From NCBI GenBank assembly GCA_012523895.1, contig JAAYSZ010000002.1, positions 1 to 64,000 on the forward strand: a stretch of 64,000 nt of DNA, written 5' to 3'. The position numbers and the translations under genes were made by a program. Each line of letters opens with the position of its first letter. Within the stretch, counting starts at the first letter, position 1. This DNA is from Erysipelotrichaceae bacterium (GTDB taxonomy: Bacteria > Bacillota_I > Bacilli_A > Erysipelotrichales > Erysipelotrichaceae). Under the pieces are notes generated by a model. The model searched no databases and was not told the DNA's origin. It worked only from the letters and a program-made list of their open reading frames with translations. Shown here one piece after another: positions 52,516 through 61,301 of the stretch.

Positions 52516-53432
52516 TTTCTATAAGAGCGATAATTTTAATGTCAATATCAACTGCAGTTCCTTTATTATTTGCTAGTTTAGGAGGTTTAATTTCAGAAAA
52601 ATCTGGAGTAACTAACATTGGTATTGAAGGCATGATTATATTTGGTGCTTTTTGTGGTATGGTGGGTTCTTATTATACTGGTAGTGCAGTAGTAGGAGTA
52701 ATACTTGCGATGATAGGTGGAGGATTGTTAGCGCTAATTCATGCATTTATTGCGATTACATGTGGAGGAGCTCAGGCTGTTAGTGCTACAGGAATAACGT
52801 TGTTTTCAGCAGGCTTTACATCTTATGGATTAAGATTAATGTTTGATCGTGCTGGAAATTCTGATACAGTAGCAAACTTACCAACAACAGAAATTTTTAG
52901 AAATATACCAGTTATAGGAAATTATCTTGCAAATTATTCACCTCTTGTTTATTTATCATTTATTGTTGCTTTTGGTGTATGGTATTTATTTAAATATACC
53001 CCTTTAGGAACAAGGATTCATACTGTGGGTGAAAATCCTAAGGTTGCAGAAACATTAGGGATTGATGTTTGGAGATTAAGGTATATTTGTGTTGTAGTAA
53101 GTGGAGTTTTAGCAGGACTAGGAGGAGCTTATTTATCACTAGGACAAATGAACTTATTCCAAGAAAATATGAGTGCAGGTAGAGGTTATTTAGCATTGGC
53201 TGCAGTTATTTTAGGAAGATGGAAACCTGGTGGTGTAATTATTTCTTGTTTTTTCTTTAGTGTATTTGATGCACTTCAATTGCAATTACAAGTAGTTGAT
53301 TTTTATGGGTTATCACCAACTATTTTAGCCGCAATTCCTTATGTGGTTTGTCTACTTGTATTAGCATTCTCATTTGGCAAATCAAAAGGTCCTGCATCAA
53401 ATGGAAAACCTTATATGAAAAAGAATAATTAA
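52512..53432 (+). CDS. BMP-type ABC importer permease B, set 2
   Basis: A 306-aa permease with about eight spans, opening FASLGGLISEKSGVTNIGIEG. It contains the coupling motif VGENPKVAETLGIDVWRLRY near residue 176. It is last in the sulfatase/importer operon and is followed by a strong terminator, so the maturase downstream has a separate promoter. Confidence 0.92.
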   Translation: MISIRAIILMSISTAVPLLFASLGGLISEKSGVTNIGIEGMIIFGAFCGMVGSYYTGSAVVGVILAMIGGGLLALIHAFIAITCGGAQAVSATGITLFSAGFTSYGLRLMFDRAGNSDTVANLPTTEIFRNIPVIGNYLANYSPLVYLSFIVAFGVWYLFKYTPLGTRIHTVGENPKVAETLGIDVWRLRYICVVVSGVLAGLGGAYLSLGQMNLFQENMSAGRGYLALAAVILGRWKPGGVIISCFFFSVFDALQLQLQVVDFYGLSPTILAAIPYVVCLLVLAFSFGKSKGPASNGKPYMKKNN

Positions 53433-53440
53433 AAAAGATT

Positions 53441-53478
53441 AAAAAACTGAACATAGAACAATACCTTGTTCAGTTTTT
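53441..53478 (+). terminator. Terminator of the sulfatase/importer 2 operon
   Basis: AAAAAACTGAAC (53441-53452) pairs with GTTCAGTTTTT (53468-53478). Confidence 0.88.
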
Positions 53479-53541
53479 GTTAAATAGAAGTTTATTAAAA
53501 AGCAAATATAATTGTTATAATTTAGAAGGTGATAATATATT

Positions 53542-54633
53542 ATGAAATATTTTTCTGTATTAATAAAACCTGCTTCAAGCAAATGTAATATAAACTGTAA
53601 ATATTGTTTTTATTGTGATGTTGCAAATATTAGATCAGTTGCTGATTATGGAATAATGTCAAAAGAAACAACTGAAATATTAATAAAAAAAGTATTAGAT
53701 GCATTTCAAGAAGAAGTAACTATAACTTTTGCTTTTCAGGGTGGAGAACCTACAGTCGCAGGTTTAAGTTATTTTGAAAATTTTATTGAAATTGTAAATA
53801 AAAATATAAAAGATTATCACTATATTAATTATGCAATTCAAACAAATGGAATATTGTTAGATGATAATTGGGTAAGGTTTTTTAAGAATAATAATTTTTT
53901 GGTTGGAGTATCATTAGATGGATTTAAACAAAATCATGATAGTGTAAGAGTAAAACATCCTAATAAACCAACATATGATAAGGTTATAAAATCTATTAAT
54001 TTATTAAAAAAATATGATGTTGATTTTAATATTCTTACAGTACTAACATCAAATTTATCAAAACATCCTAAAAAATTATTTAATTATTATTTAAAACATG
54101 ATTTTAAATATATACAATTAATCCCTTGCCTTCCTGCATTTGAAGATAAGGAAGATGAGTATGCTTTAAAACCAAAAGAATTTTATAAATTTTATAATGT
54201 TTTTTTTAAATTGTGGTTAAAAGAATATAAAAATGGAAACTATATTAGTATTACATATTTTGACAATATAATTCCTTTATTTATTGGTCATCCACCATCA
54301 CAATGTGGATATCTGGGATATTGTTCAATGCAATATATTATTGAAGCAGATGGAAGTGTTTATCCATGCGATTTTTATGTTTTAGATAAATATAAAGTAG
54401 GAAACATTAAAGAAGATTCAATTTTTGATTTATTAAAGTCTAAAATACTTAAAGATTTTATAAATGAACCAAGAATAAAAAGTAATAGATGTGTTAACTG
54501 TAGATATAAAAATATATGTAATGGACAGTGTAAAAGGGTAAGTGTTTGTTACTATGATGAGAATTATTGTGGTCTTGAAGAGTTTATGAAAGAAAATGAA
54601 AAAGAACTAATTAATATTGCAAGAAGATTATAA
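53542..54633 (+). CDS. Anaerobic sulfatase-maturating radical SAM enzyme (anSME)
   Basis: A 363-aa radical SAM/SPASM protein. C15-N-I-N-C19-K-Y-C22 binds the SAM-cleaving 4Fe-4S cluster, and AFQGGEPTVAGL near residue 65 contacts SAM. The cysteine-rich C-terminus (CGYLGYC, CDFYVLDKYKVGNI, CVNCRYKNICNGQC) holds two more clusters. Such enzymes oxidise the sulfatase CxPxR cysteine to formylglycine without oxygen, matching the Cys-type sulfatase at 47364. It has its own -10 (TATAAT near 53515) and is followed 17 bp later by the TauE gene. Confidence 0.92.
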   Translation: MKYFSVLIKPASSKCNINCKYCFYCDVANIRSVADYGIMSKETTEILIKKVLDAFQEEVTITFAFQGGEPTVAGLSYFENFIEIVNKNIKDYHYINYAIQTNGILLDDNWVRFFKNNNFLVGVSLDGFKQNHDSVRVKHPNKPTYDKVIKSINLLKKYDVDFNILTVLTSNLSKHPKKLFNYYLKHDFKYIQLIPCLPAFEDKEDEYALKPKEFYKFYNVFFKLWLKEYKNGNYISITYFDNIIPLFIGHPPSQCGYLGYCSMQYIIEADGSVYPCDFYVLDKYKVGNIKEDSIFDLLKSKILKDFINEPRIKSNRCVNCRYKNICNGQCKRVSVCYYDENYCGLEEFMKENEKELINIARRL

Positions 54634-54650
54634 AAGGGAAAGAGGAAAAT

Positions 54651-55436
54651 ATGAGTGTTATTATTTTATATACAATTATTGTTTTAATAGCTACCATTTC
54701 AGGTGCAATAGCTGGTTTGGGTGGAGGAGTTATAATAAAACCTTTATTTGATTTAATAGGCTATCATGATGCTAGTACTATTGGTTTTTATTCTTCTACA
54801 GCTGTTTTTACAATGTGTTTAGTTTCAATATATAAACAATTAAAAGAAAAGTTTAAATTTAATATTAAGATTGTTTCAGCTATTTCTGTTGGATCACTAG
54901 TTGGTGGTTATATTGGTGAATCAATATTTAATGTTGTTACTTCTAATACACAAGATAATATAGTTAAAATAATTCAAGCAGGATTACTTGGGGTTACATT
55001 AATATTAATTTTAATATATACATTAAATAAAGAAAAAATAAAACAATTTAAAATTGATAATTTATTTATTATTTTTATAGTTGGTTTTCTTTTAGGATCA
55101 ATTTCAGTTTTTTTAGGGATAGGTGGAGGACCATTGAATGTTGCCACTGTAATGTTATTGTTTTCTTTTGATATAAAAGAAGCATCGATATATTCAATAG
55201 CGACTATATTTTTTTCTCAAATATCTAAGTTAGGAACAGTGTTTTTATCAGGAAGTTTTCAAAATTATGATTTAAGTATAATTCCATTTACATCTATTAG
55301 TGCAATTTTAGGAGGTTATATAGGAACGTTATTAAACCAAAAACTAGATAATAAAAAAATTCAAAATATTTATATTTTTATAATTGTGGTTTTAATAGGA
55401 ATTTCTATTTTTAATATTATTAAAAATTTAGGATAA
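54651..55436 (+). CDS. TauE/SafE-family sulfur-anion exporter
   Basis: A 261-aa membrane protein with seven or eight spans and the two duplicated family motifs AIAGLGGGVIIKPLF (near residue 19) and FLGIGGGPLNVATVML (near 155). TauE/SafE proteins export sulfite, sulfoacetate or related anions. Placed right after the sulfatase maturase, it probably removes the sulfate or sulfite released by the cytoplasmic sulfatase. No closer substrate call is possible from sequence. Confidence 0.88.
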   Translation: MSVIILYTIIVLIATISGAIAGLGGGVIIKPLFDLIGYHDASTIGFYSSTAVFTMCLVSIYKQLKEKFKFNIKIVSAISVGSLVGGYIGESIFNVVTSNTQDNIVKIIQAGLLGVTLILILIYTLNKEKIKQFKIDNLFIIFIVGFLLGSISVFLGIGGGPLNVATVMLLFSFDIKEASIYSIATIFFSQISKLGTVFLSGSFQNYDLSIIPFTSISAILGGYIGTLLNQKLDNKKIQNIYIFIIVVLIGISIFNIIKNLG

Positions 55437-55503
55437 ACTAAATCTGTCTAATATTAAGTCGGTTTTATATAATAAACCTTGATAAAAATATTCCCTAAAA
55501 GAC

Positions 55504-55532
55504 TTTACTTTGATAATCAAACAAACTATAAC
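55504..55532 (+). promoter_or_regulatory. Fatty acid operon promoter with FabT-like operator in the spacer
   Basis: -35 TTTACT (55504-55509), a 17-bp spacer and -10 TATAAC (55527-55532). The perfect palindrome TTTGATAATCAAA (55509-55521) fills the spacer and matches the FabT (MarR-family) consensus TTTGAnnATCAAA. A bound repressor would block RNA polymerase, so the whole acpP-acc-fab operon should shut down when acyl-ACP or exogenous fatty acid signals are high. fabT itself is not in this window. Confidence 0.75.
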
Positions 55533-55569
55533 AGCACTATGCTAAAATAAAAAAGTAATGGAGGTTATT

Positions 55570-55797
55570 ATGTTAGAAGAAATTAAAAATGTACTTGTAG
55601 AAGCATTAAATGTTGATGCAGATGAAATAGTACCAGAAGCGAAGCTTAGCGATGATCTTGATATTGATTCATTATCTGCAGTTGAATTAGCTTTAGAATT
55701 AGAATCTACATTTGATGTAACAATAGAAGATGAAGAATTAGCTAAACTTGAAACGGTACAAGATATTATCGATATTATTGAAGCAAAAAAAGCATAA
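55570..55797 (+). CDS. acpP: Acyl carrier protein
   Basis: A 75-aa acidic carrier protein. S34 in DIDSLSAVEL takes the 4'-phosphopantetheine arm that holds the growing acyl chain. GGAGG lies 7 bp before ATG 55570, so an upstream in-frame ATG (55558) is not used. It is the first gene of the fatty acid operon, and an intrinsic terminator directly after it would give more acpP transcript than enzyme transcript. Confidence 0.96.
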   Translation: MLEEIKNVLVEALNVDADEIVPEAKLSDDLDIDSLSAVELALELESTFDVTIEDEELAKLETVQDIIDIIEAKKA

Positions 55798-55807
55798 ATA
55801 AAAAAAG

Positions 55808-55832
55808 AAAGCTAATTTAAATTAGCTTTTTT
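55808..55832 (+). terminator. Attenuating terminator between acpP and accB
   Basis: AAAGCTAATTTAAATTAGCTT is a self-complementary stem followed by TTTT. Because accB has no promoter I can see, partial read-through is expected, raising acpP relative to the rest. Confidence 0.8.
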
Positions 55833-55850
55833 GATATATGGAGACAAATT

Positions 55851-56273
55851 ATGGATATTAATAAAATAAAAGAAATTATTGAAATGTTTGAAGAAACAAA
55901 GTTACAAGAATTAACTTTAGAACTTGATGATATGAAAATTGGTATGAAGAAAAGTACTGGAGAGGTTATTAGAGAAGTTGTTGCTCCAGTTGTTCAAAGT
56001 ACTTCAGTAGAAACCAAAGAAGAGGAAGAAGTTCTTGGTGAATGGGTTAAAGCTCCTTTTATAGGGACTTTTTATAGAGCTCCAAGTGAAAATAGCGAAC
56101 CTTTTATTAAAGTAGGTAAAAAAGTTAATGAGGGTGATACTTTATGTATTTTAGAAGCAATGAAAGTAATGAATGAAATTAAATCACCTAAAAGTGGAAC
56201 TATTTTAGAAATTAAAGCTAATAATGGTTCTATGGTGGAGTTTGGGGAAGAAATGATTTTAATTGGTGATTAA
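55851..56273 (+). CDS. accB: Biotin carboxyl carrier protein of acetyl-CoA carboxylase
   Basis: A 140-aa protein with an N-terminal helical domain, a charged linker and a C-terminal biotinyl domain. K105 in EAMKVMNEI carries biotin, and the ADP-type thumb (FYRAPSENSEPF) marks the bacterial AccB class. It shuttles carboxyl groups from AccC to AccD/AccA. GGAGA precedes ATG, and accC begins 2 bp after its stop. Confidence 0.95.
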   Translation: MDINKIKEIIEMFEETKLQELTLELDDMKIGMKKSTGEVIREVVAPVVQSTSVETKEEEEVLGEWVKAPFIGTFYRAPSENSEPFIKVGKKVNEGDTLCILEAMKVMNEIKSPKSGTILEIKANNGSMVEFGEEMILIGD

Positions 56274-56275
56274 TA

Positions 56276-57643
56276 ATGATTAAGAAGTTACTGATTGCTA
56301 ATAGAGGGGAAATTGCAATAAGAATCATTAGGGCATGTAAAGAAATGGGAATAGTTACTGTTGCTGTATTTTCAGAAGCTGATAAAGATGCATTGCATGT
56401 TAGCTTTGCTGATGAAGCAATATGTATAGGTCCTAGTAATCCTAGTGAATCTTATTTAAATATGAATAACATTATTCAAGCCGCATGTAGTAGTGGATGT
56501 GATGCAATCCATCCAGGCTTTGGTTTTTTAAGTGAAAATCCAAAGTTTGCAAAACTTGTAGAAGAATGCGACTTAATTTTTGTTGGGCCTAATCATAAAC
56601 TTATTTCTATGTTAGGAGATAAAAATGAAGCAAGATCACAAATGATGAAAATTGGTGTTCCTGTAATTCCTGGTAGTAAACAAATTTTAGAAAGTGTTGA
56701 TGAAGGAATTAAACAAGCCAAAGAGCTTGGTTTTCCTGTTTTAATAAAAGCGGCTAGTGGTGGCGGTGGAAAAGGAATGAGACTTGTTAGAAATGAAGAA
56801 AATTTTGAAACAAGCTATAACACTGCTAAAAGAGAAGCTAAGATTAGTTTTAATGATGATAGAGTTTATCTAGAAAAATTTATAGAAAACCCTAAACATA
56901 TTGAAGTTCAATTAATAGGGGATAAACATGGTAATGTTATTCATCTTTATGAAAGAGATTGTTCTTTACAAAGAAAAAATCAAAAGGTGTTAGAAGAAGC
57001 TCCTTGTTATGTATTAAAAGATGATGTTAGAGATAAATTGATAAATGATGCAGTTAAGGCATGTAAACATTTAGGCTATGATTCTGTTGGAACTATAGAG
57101 TTTCTAGTAGATAAATATGGTAATCATTATTTTATGGAGATGAATACTAGAGTACAAGTAGAACATCCTATTACAGAAATGGTTACTGGTGTAGATATCA
57201 TTAAGCAACAAATTAGAGTTGCTAGTGGATTAAAGCTTAATATCAAACAAGAAGATATAAAGCTACATGGTTATTCTATTGAATGTAGAATTAATGCAGA
57301 AGATATTAAAAATAATTTTGCACCTTCTCCTGGAAGAATTACTTATTTACATTTACCAGGTGGAAGTGGTGTTAGAGTAGAAACTGCGGTATATAACAAT
57401 TACTTAATACCACCTTATTATGACTCAATGATAATGAAACTTATTACTTATGCACCAACTAGGCTTGCTTGTATTAAGAAGATGAGAATTGCATTAGAAG
57501 AGTTAATTATAGAAGGTGTAAATACAAACATATTTTTTCATTATTCAATTTTACATAATGTAAAATTTGTTGAAGGAAAATATGATACTGGATTTATAGA
57601 TGAATTTGTAAAGGAGCTTGATTATGATGCAGGACTTGTTTAA
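56276..57643 (+). CDS. accC: Biotin carboxylase of acetyl-CoA carboxylase
   Basis: A 455-aa ATP-grasp enzyme that carboxylates AccB biotin using ATP and bicarbonate. It opens KKLLIANRGEIAIRIIRACKEMG. The glycine-rich ATP loop KAASGGGGKGMRLV is near residue 160, and FMEMNTRVQVEHPITEMVTG near 287 holds the catalytic and metal residues. Full length for the family; arginine is written almost only as AGA. The next gene overlaps by 20 bp. Confidence 0.97.
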   Translation: MIKKLLIANRGEIAIRIIRACKEMGIVTVAVFSEADKDALHVSFADEAICIGPSNPSESYLNMNNIIQAACSSGCDAIHPGFGFLSENPKFAKLVEECDLIFVGPNHKLISMLGDKNEARSQMMKIGVPVIPGSKQILESVDEGIKQAKELGFPVLIKAASGGGGKGMRLVRNEENFETSYNTAKREAKISFNDDRVYLEKFIENPKHIEVQLIGDKHGNVIHLYERDCSLQRKNQKVLEEAPCYVLKDDVRDKLINDAVKACKHLGYDSVGTIEFLVDKYGNHYFMEMNTRVQVEHPITEMVTGVDIIKQQIRVASGLKLNIKQEDIKLHGYSIECRINAEDIKNNFAPSPGRITYLHLPGGSGVRVETAVYNNYLIPPYYDSMIMKLITYAPTRLACIKKMRIALEELIIEGVNTNIFFHYSILHNVKFVEGKYDTGFIDEFVKELDYDAGLV

Positions 57644-58490
57644 TAAAAGAAAAGCAAAAATTGATAGCTTTAATAAATCTAGAAAAAAGAAGGAGTTTGT
57701 ACCTAAAGAAATCCCTGAGTATATGTTTAGAAATTGTCCTCATTGTAACTTTAGTATTTCATATAGAGAATGGATTGATGAGTTATATGTATGTTCAAGA
57801 TGTGGATATCATTTAAGAATTAGTGCAAATGAAAGAATAAGACAAATTTGTGATAGGGATACATATTATGAAATAGATGCTAAAGTTACAACTGTAAATG
57901 AACATGATTTTGAAGGTTATGATGAAAAGCTTGATATTGCACAAAGATCTACAGGCTTAAGTGAAGCTGTTGTTTGTGGTGTTGGTAGAATTAATGGCAT
58001 AAAAGCAGTTGTTTGTGCTATGGATAGCAATTTTATGATGGGAAGTATGGGTGGAGTAGTTGGTGAAAAAATTACAAAGTCCATTGAATATGCAACAAGC
58101 AGAAGACTTCCAATTATTATTGCTACTGCAAGTGGTGGAGCTAGGATGCAAGAAGGAATTATTTCTTTAATGCAGATGGCTAAAACAAGTGCAGCTTTAA
58201 AAAGACATAGTGATAAAGGCTTATTGTATATGACACTTATTACTGATCCTACTACAGGAGGAGTTAGTGCTTCTTATGCAATGTTAGGAGATATTATTAT
58301 TGCTGAACCTAATGCGTTAATTGGTTTTGCAGGGAAAAGAGTAATAGAAAAAACTGTTAATGAAACATTACCACCTCAATTTCAAAGAAGTGAATTTATG
58401 CTTGAAAAAGGATTTATTGATTTAATAGTTGAAAGAAGAGATTTGAAAAGCACAATTACAAAATTACTGATTTTACATGGAGTTAAATAA
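57624..58490 (+). CDS. accD: Acetyl-CoA carboxylase carboxyltransferase beta subunit
   Basis: A 288-aa subunit with an N-terminal zinc ribbon (CPHC near residue 38 and CSRC near 57). The crotonase-fold core carries GSMGGVVGEKITK and ATASGGARMQEG near 175. It forms the carboxyltransferase with AccA, making malonyl-CoA. ATG 57624 follows AAAGGAG inside the accC end; a TTG two codons earlier is less likely. Confidence 0.96.
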   Translation: MMQDLFNKRKAKIDSFNKSRKKKEFVPKEIPEYMFRNCPHCNFSISYREWIDELYVCSRCGYHLRISANERIRQICDRDTYYEIDAKVTTVNEHDFEGYDEKLDIAQRSTGLSEAVVCGVGRINGIKAVVCAMDSNFMMGSMGGVVGEKITKSIEYATSRRLPIIIATASGGARMQEGIISLMQMAKTSAALKRHSDKGLLYMTLITDPTTGGVSASYAMLGDIIIAEPNALIGFAGKRVIEKTVNETLPPQFQRSEFMLEKGFIDLIVERRDLKSTITKLLILHGVK

Positions 58491-59411
58491 ATGGATTATA
58501 AAGATTATGAAAATTTAATAAATAAATTATTAGAACAAAAATCTAAAACCAATGATGAAAAAGAAAAAGAAGCAATTGATAACGAAGTAAAAAGAATGAT
58601 GATGTTTGCGGGTGAAAATCTTACTGCTTGGGATAGAGTTTATATTGCAAGACATAAGGATAGACCTAAGGCTTATGATTATATTAAAAAATTGTTTCCT
58701 GATTTTATTGAATTACATGGTGATAGATATTTTGGTGATGATAACGCTATAGTTACAGGTTTAGCGACTTTTCATGATATGCCAGTTACTATAATTGCTC
58801 AAGCAAAAGGAAAAACAACTGAAGAAAACATTATTAGAAACTTTGGTATGGCAAATCCTGAGGGTTATAGAAAAGCAATTAGAATTGCTAAACAGGCTGA
58901 AAAGTTTAATAGACCTATTATTACTTTTGTGGATACATCAGGTGCTTATCCTGGTAAGGGTGCAGAAGAAAGAGGTCAAGCAGAAGCTATTGCTGAATGC
59001 TTGTTTGAATTTTCTACATTAAAGACAGTAGTAATTTGTGTTGTTATTGGAGAAGGTGGAAGTGGTGGAGCTTTAGCACTTAGTATTGGCGATAAAATTA
59101 TTATGTTAGAAAATGCTATTTATTCTATTTTATCTCCAGAAGGTTTTGCATCTATATTATGGAAAGATGAAACAAGAGCTAAAGAGGCTAGTGAAAGAAT
59201 GAAACTTACTTCTTTTGATTTAAAGAATTTAGGAATTGTTGATGAAATTATTAAAGAGCCTTTAGGTGGAGCTCAATATGATTTTGAGGATTTAATCAAA
59301 AGATTAGATCGATCAATATATAACAGTATTAGTGAATTAGAAAAAGTAAGAATGAATACTCTTATAAATAGAAGATATGAAAAATATCGTAAGATAGGAG
59401 CTTATGAATGA
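58491..59411 (+). CDS. accA: Acetyl-CoA carboxylase carboxyltransferase alpha subunit
   Basis: A 306-aa partner of Acc[18 protein letters not shown] is near residue 83, [17 protein letters not shown] near 150 and [15 protein letters not shown] near 187, all contacts of the carboxyltransferase active site. It starts with ATG immediately after the accD stop and ends overlapping fabH (ATGA), so translation is coupled throughout. Confidence 0.97.
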   Translation: MDYKDYENLINKLLEQKSKTNDEKEKEAIDNEVKRMMMFAGENLTAWDRVYIARHKDRPKAYDYIKKLFPDFIELHGDRYFGDDNAIVTGLATFHDMPVTIIAQAKGKTTEENIIRNFGMANPEGYRKAIRIAKQAEKFNRPIITFVDTSGAYPGKGAEERGQAEAIAECLFEFSTLKTVVICVVIGEGGSGGALALSIGDKIIMLENAIYSILSPEGFASILWKDETRAKEASERMKLTSFDLKNLGIVDEIIKEPLGGAQYDFEDLIKRLDRSIYNSISELEKVRMNTLINRRYEKYRKIGAYE

Positions 59412-60349
59412 AGATATTAGGGTATGGAAAATCATTACCTAATAAAATTGTGAGTAATGATGATTTGTCTAAACTAGTTGAAACTAGTGATGAATGGATA
59501 ATTCAAAGAACAGGAATTAGAAATAGAAGAATTTCTGATGTAAATACAAGTGTTTTAGCTAGTCAAGCTGCACTAGAAGCAATTAATGATGCACAAATAG
59601 ATAAGGATGATATTGATTTAATTATTTGTGCAACTATGACAGCTGATAATGCGACTCCTTCAGTAGCATGTCTAGTACAAAAAGAATTAGGTTTAGAAAA
59701 TGCGACAGCTTTTGATATTAATGGAGCTTGTACTGGATTTATTTATGCATTAAAGGTAGTTGAGGGTTTACTTAAGCTTAATCATAAAAAAGCTTTAGTT
59801 ATCGGAAGTGAAGTTATGAGTAAAGTAATTGATTTTACTGATAGAAATACTTGTATCTTATTTGGTGATGGTGCTGGAGCTATAGTTGTAGAAAAAGGAG
59901 AAGATGCTTACTTTTTTACAAAAAGCAAAGGAAACTTTGATGTTTTATATGCAGAAGGAACATCATTAAATACTGATTTAGATGTAAAAGAGATTACTGG
60001 TGGCTTTTTATACATGGATGGTAGAGAAGTCTTTAAGTTTGCGATTAGAGCTATGGAAGAGGCTATTTTAAAGGTTTTAGAGGAAGCAAATTTAACAATT
60101 GATGATATTGATATGATTATTCCTCATCAAGCAAATCAAAGAATTATCAGTAATGTTGCAAAAAGAATGAAAATTGATGAAAGTAAATTCTTTATGAATT
60201 TAGAAGAATATGGAAATACAAGTGCTGCTAGTGTTGCAATAGCACTTACTGAAGCTAAAAAGCAAAATGTAATTAAAGAAAAAGACAAGGTAATATTAGT
60301 AGGGTTTGGAGCGGGGCTTACTTGGGGATCTACCTTAATAGAAATATAG
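59408..60349 (+). CDS. fabH: Beta-ketoacyl-ACP synthase III
   Basis: A 313-aa thiolase-fold enzyme that starts each chain by condensing acetyl-CoA (or a branched starter) with malonyl-ACP. C108 in NGACTGF is the acylation site. The histidine in [10 protein letters not shown] (near 238) and asparagine in [10 protein letters not shown] complete the triad. FGDGAGA is conserved. It starts within the accA stop and is followed 10 bp later by fabK. Confidence 0.97.
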   Translation: MKILGYGKSLPNKIVSNDDLSKLVETSDEWIIQRTGIRNRRISDVNTSVLASQAALEAINDAQIDKDDIDLIICATMTADNATPSVACLVQKELGLENATAFDINGACTGFIYALKVVEGLLKLNHKKALVIGSEVMSKVIDFTDRNTCILFGDGAGAIVVEKGEDAYFFTKSKGNFDVLYAEGTSLNTDLDVKEITGGFLYMDGREVFKFAIRAMEEAILKVLEEANLTIDDIDMIIPHQANQRIISNVAKRMKIDESKFFMNLEEYGNTSAASVAIALTEAKKQNVIKEKDKVILVGFGAGLTWGSTLIEI

Positions 60350-60359
60350 GAGAATAGTT

Positions 60360-61301
60360 ATGATTAATAAGATGTTAAATATTAAATATCCAATATTACA
60401 AGGAGGTATGGCAAATATAGCTACTGCTAAGTTTGCGGCTGCTGTTTCTAATGCAGGGGGTCTTGGTGTTATTGGAACAGGTGCAATGAATAGTGAACAA
60501 ACTAGAGAGGCTATTAGAGAGTGTAAAAGGCTTACAGATAAACCTTTTGGGGTAAATGTAATGTTAATGAATCCATTTAAGGATGAAATCATTAAGGTTG
60601 TATGTGAAGAAAAAGTTGCAGTTGTTACTACAGGTGCTGGAAATCCTAGTAAGTATGTAGAAGCTATTAAAGCAAGTGGCGCAAAAATATTTCCAGTTGT
60701 TCCTACAGTTGCATTAGCTAGAAGAATGGAAAACTATGGAGTTGATGCAGTTATTGCGGAAGGAACAGAAGCTGGAGGTCATGTTGGAGATATTACAACT
60801 ATGGCACTTATTCCTCAAGTTGTTGATGCAATAAATATTCCGGTGATTGCTGCTGGTGGTATTGCTGATGGAAGAGGATTTAATGCTGCAATAAGTTTGG
60901 GTGCTAGTGGCGTATCTTTAGGTACTGTTTTACTTGTTTCTAAAGAGTGTGAAATTCATGAAAATTATAAAAATGCAATTATAAGAGCTAAAGATACAGA
61001 CACAGTAATTACTGGTAGAAGCATGAATTCTCCTGTAAGAATTTTAAGAAATAAAATGAGTAGACAATATATTGAACTTGAAAAAAGTGTTGAAAATAGA
61101 GATGAACTTGAAAAATTAACTTTGGGTGCTTTAAGAAGAGCTGTTTTTGAAGGTGATGTTGATTATGGTTCACTAATGGCTGGTCAAATTTCTGGACTTG
61201 TTAGTGAAGAAAAAACACTTGAAGAAATATTTGAAGAAATGATGGCTGATTCAAAGAAACAACTTAAAATTCTTGAGTCAAAAATAGGGGGAATTGTATG
61301 A
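60360..61301 (+). CDS. fabK: Enoyl-ACP reductase, FMN-dependent
   Basis: A 313-aa TIM-barrel flavoprotein that performs the last reduction of each elongation cycle with NAD(P)H and FMN. The start LNIKYPILQGGMANIATAKF, AEGTEAGGHVGD near residue 138 and AAGGIADGRGF near 166 are the FabK landmarks. FabK is not inhibited by triclosan, unlike FabI; no fabI is seen in the window. It overlaps the next gene by 4 bp. Confidence 0.95.
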   Translation: MINKMLNIKYPILQGGMANIATAKFAAAVSNAGGLGVIGTGAMNSEQTREAIRECKRLTDKPFGVNVMLMNPFKDEIIKVVCEEKVAVVTTGAGNPSKYVEAIKASGAKIFPVVPTVALARRMENYGVDAVIAEGTEAGGHVGDITTMALIPQVVDAINIPVIAAGGIADGRGFNAAISLGASGVSLGTVLLVSKECEIHENYKNAIIRAKDTDTVITGRSMNSPVRILRNKMSRQYIELEKSVENRDELEKLTLGALRRAVFEGDVDYGSLMAGQISGLVSEEKTLEEIFEEMMADSKKQLKILESKIGGIV

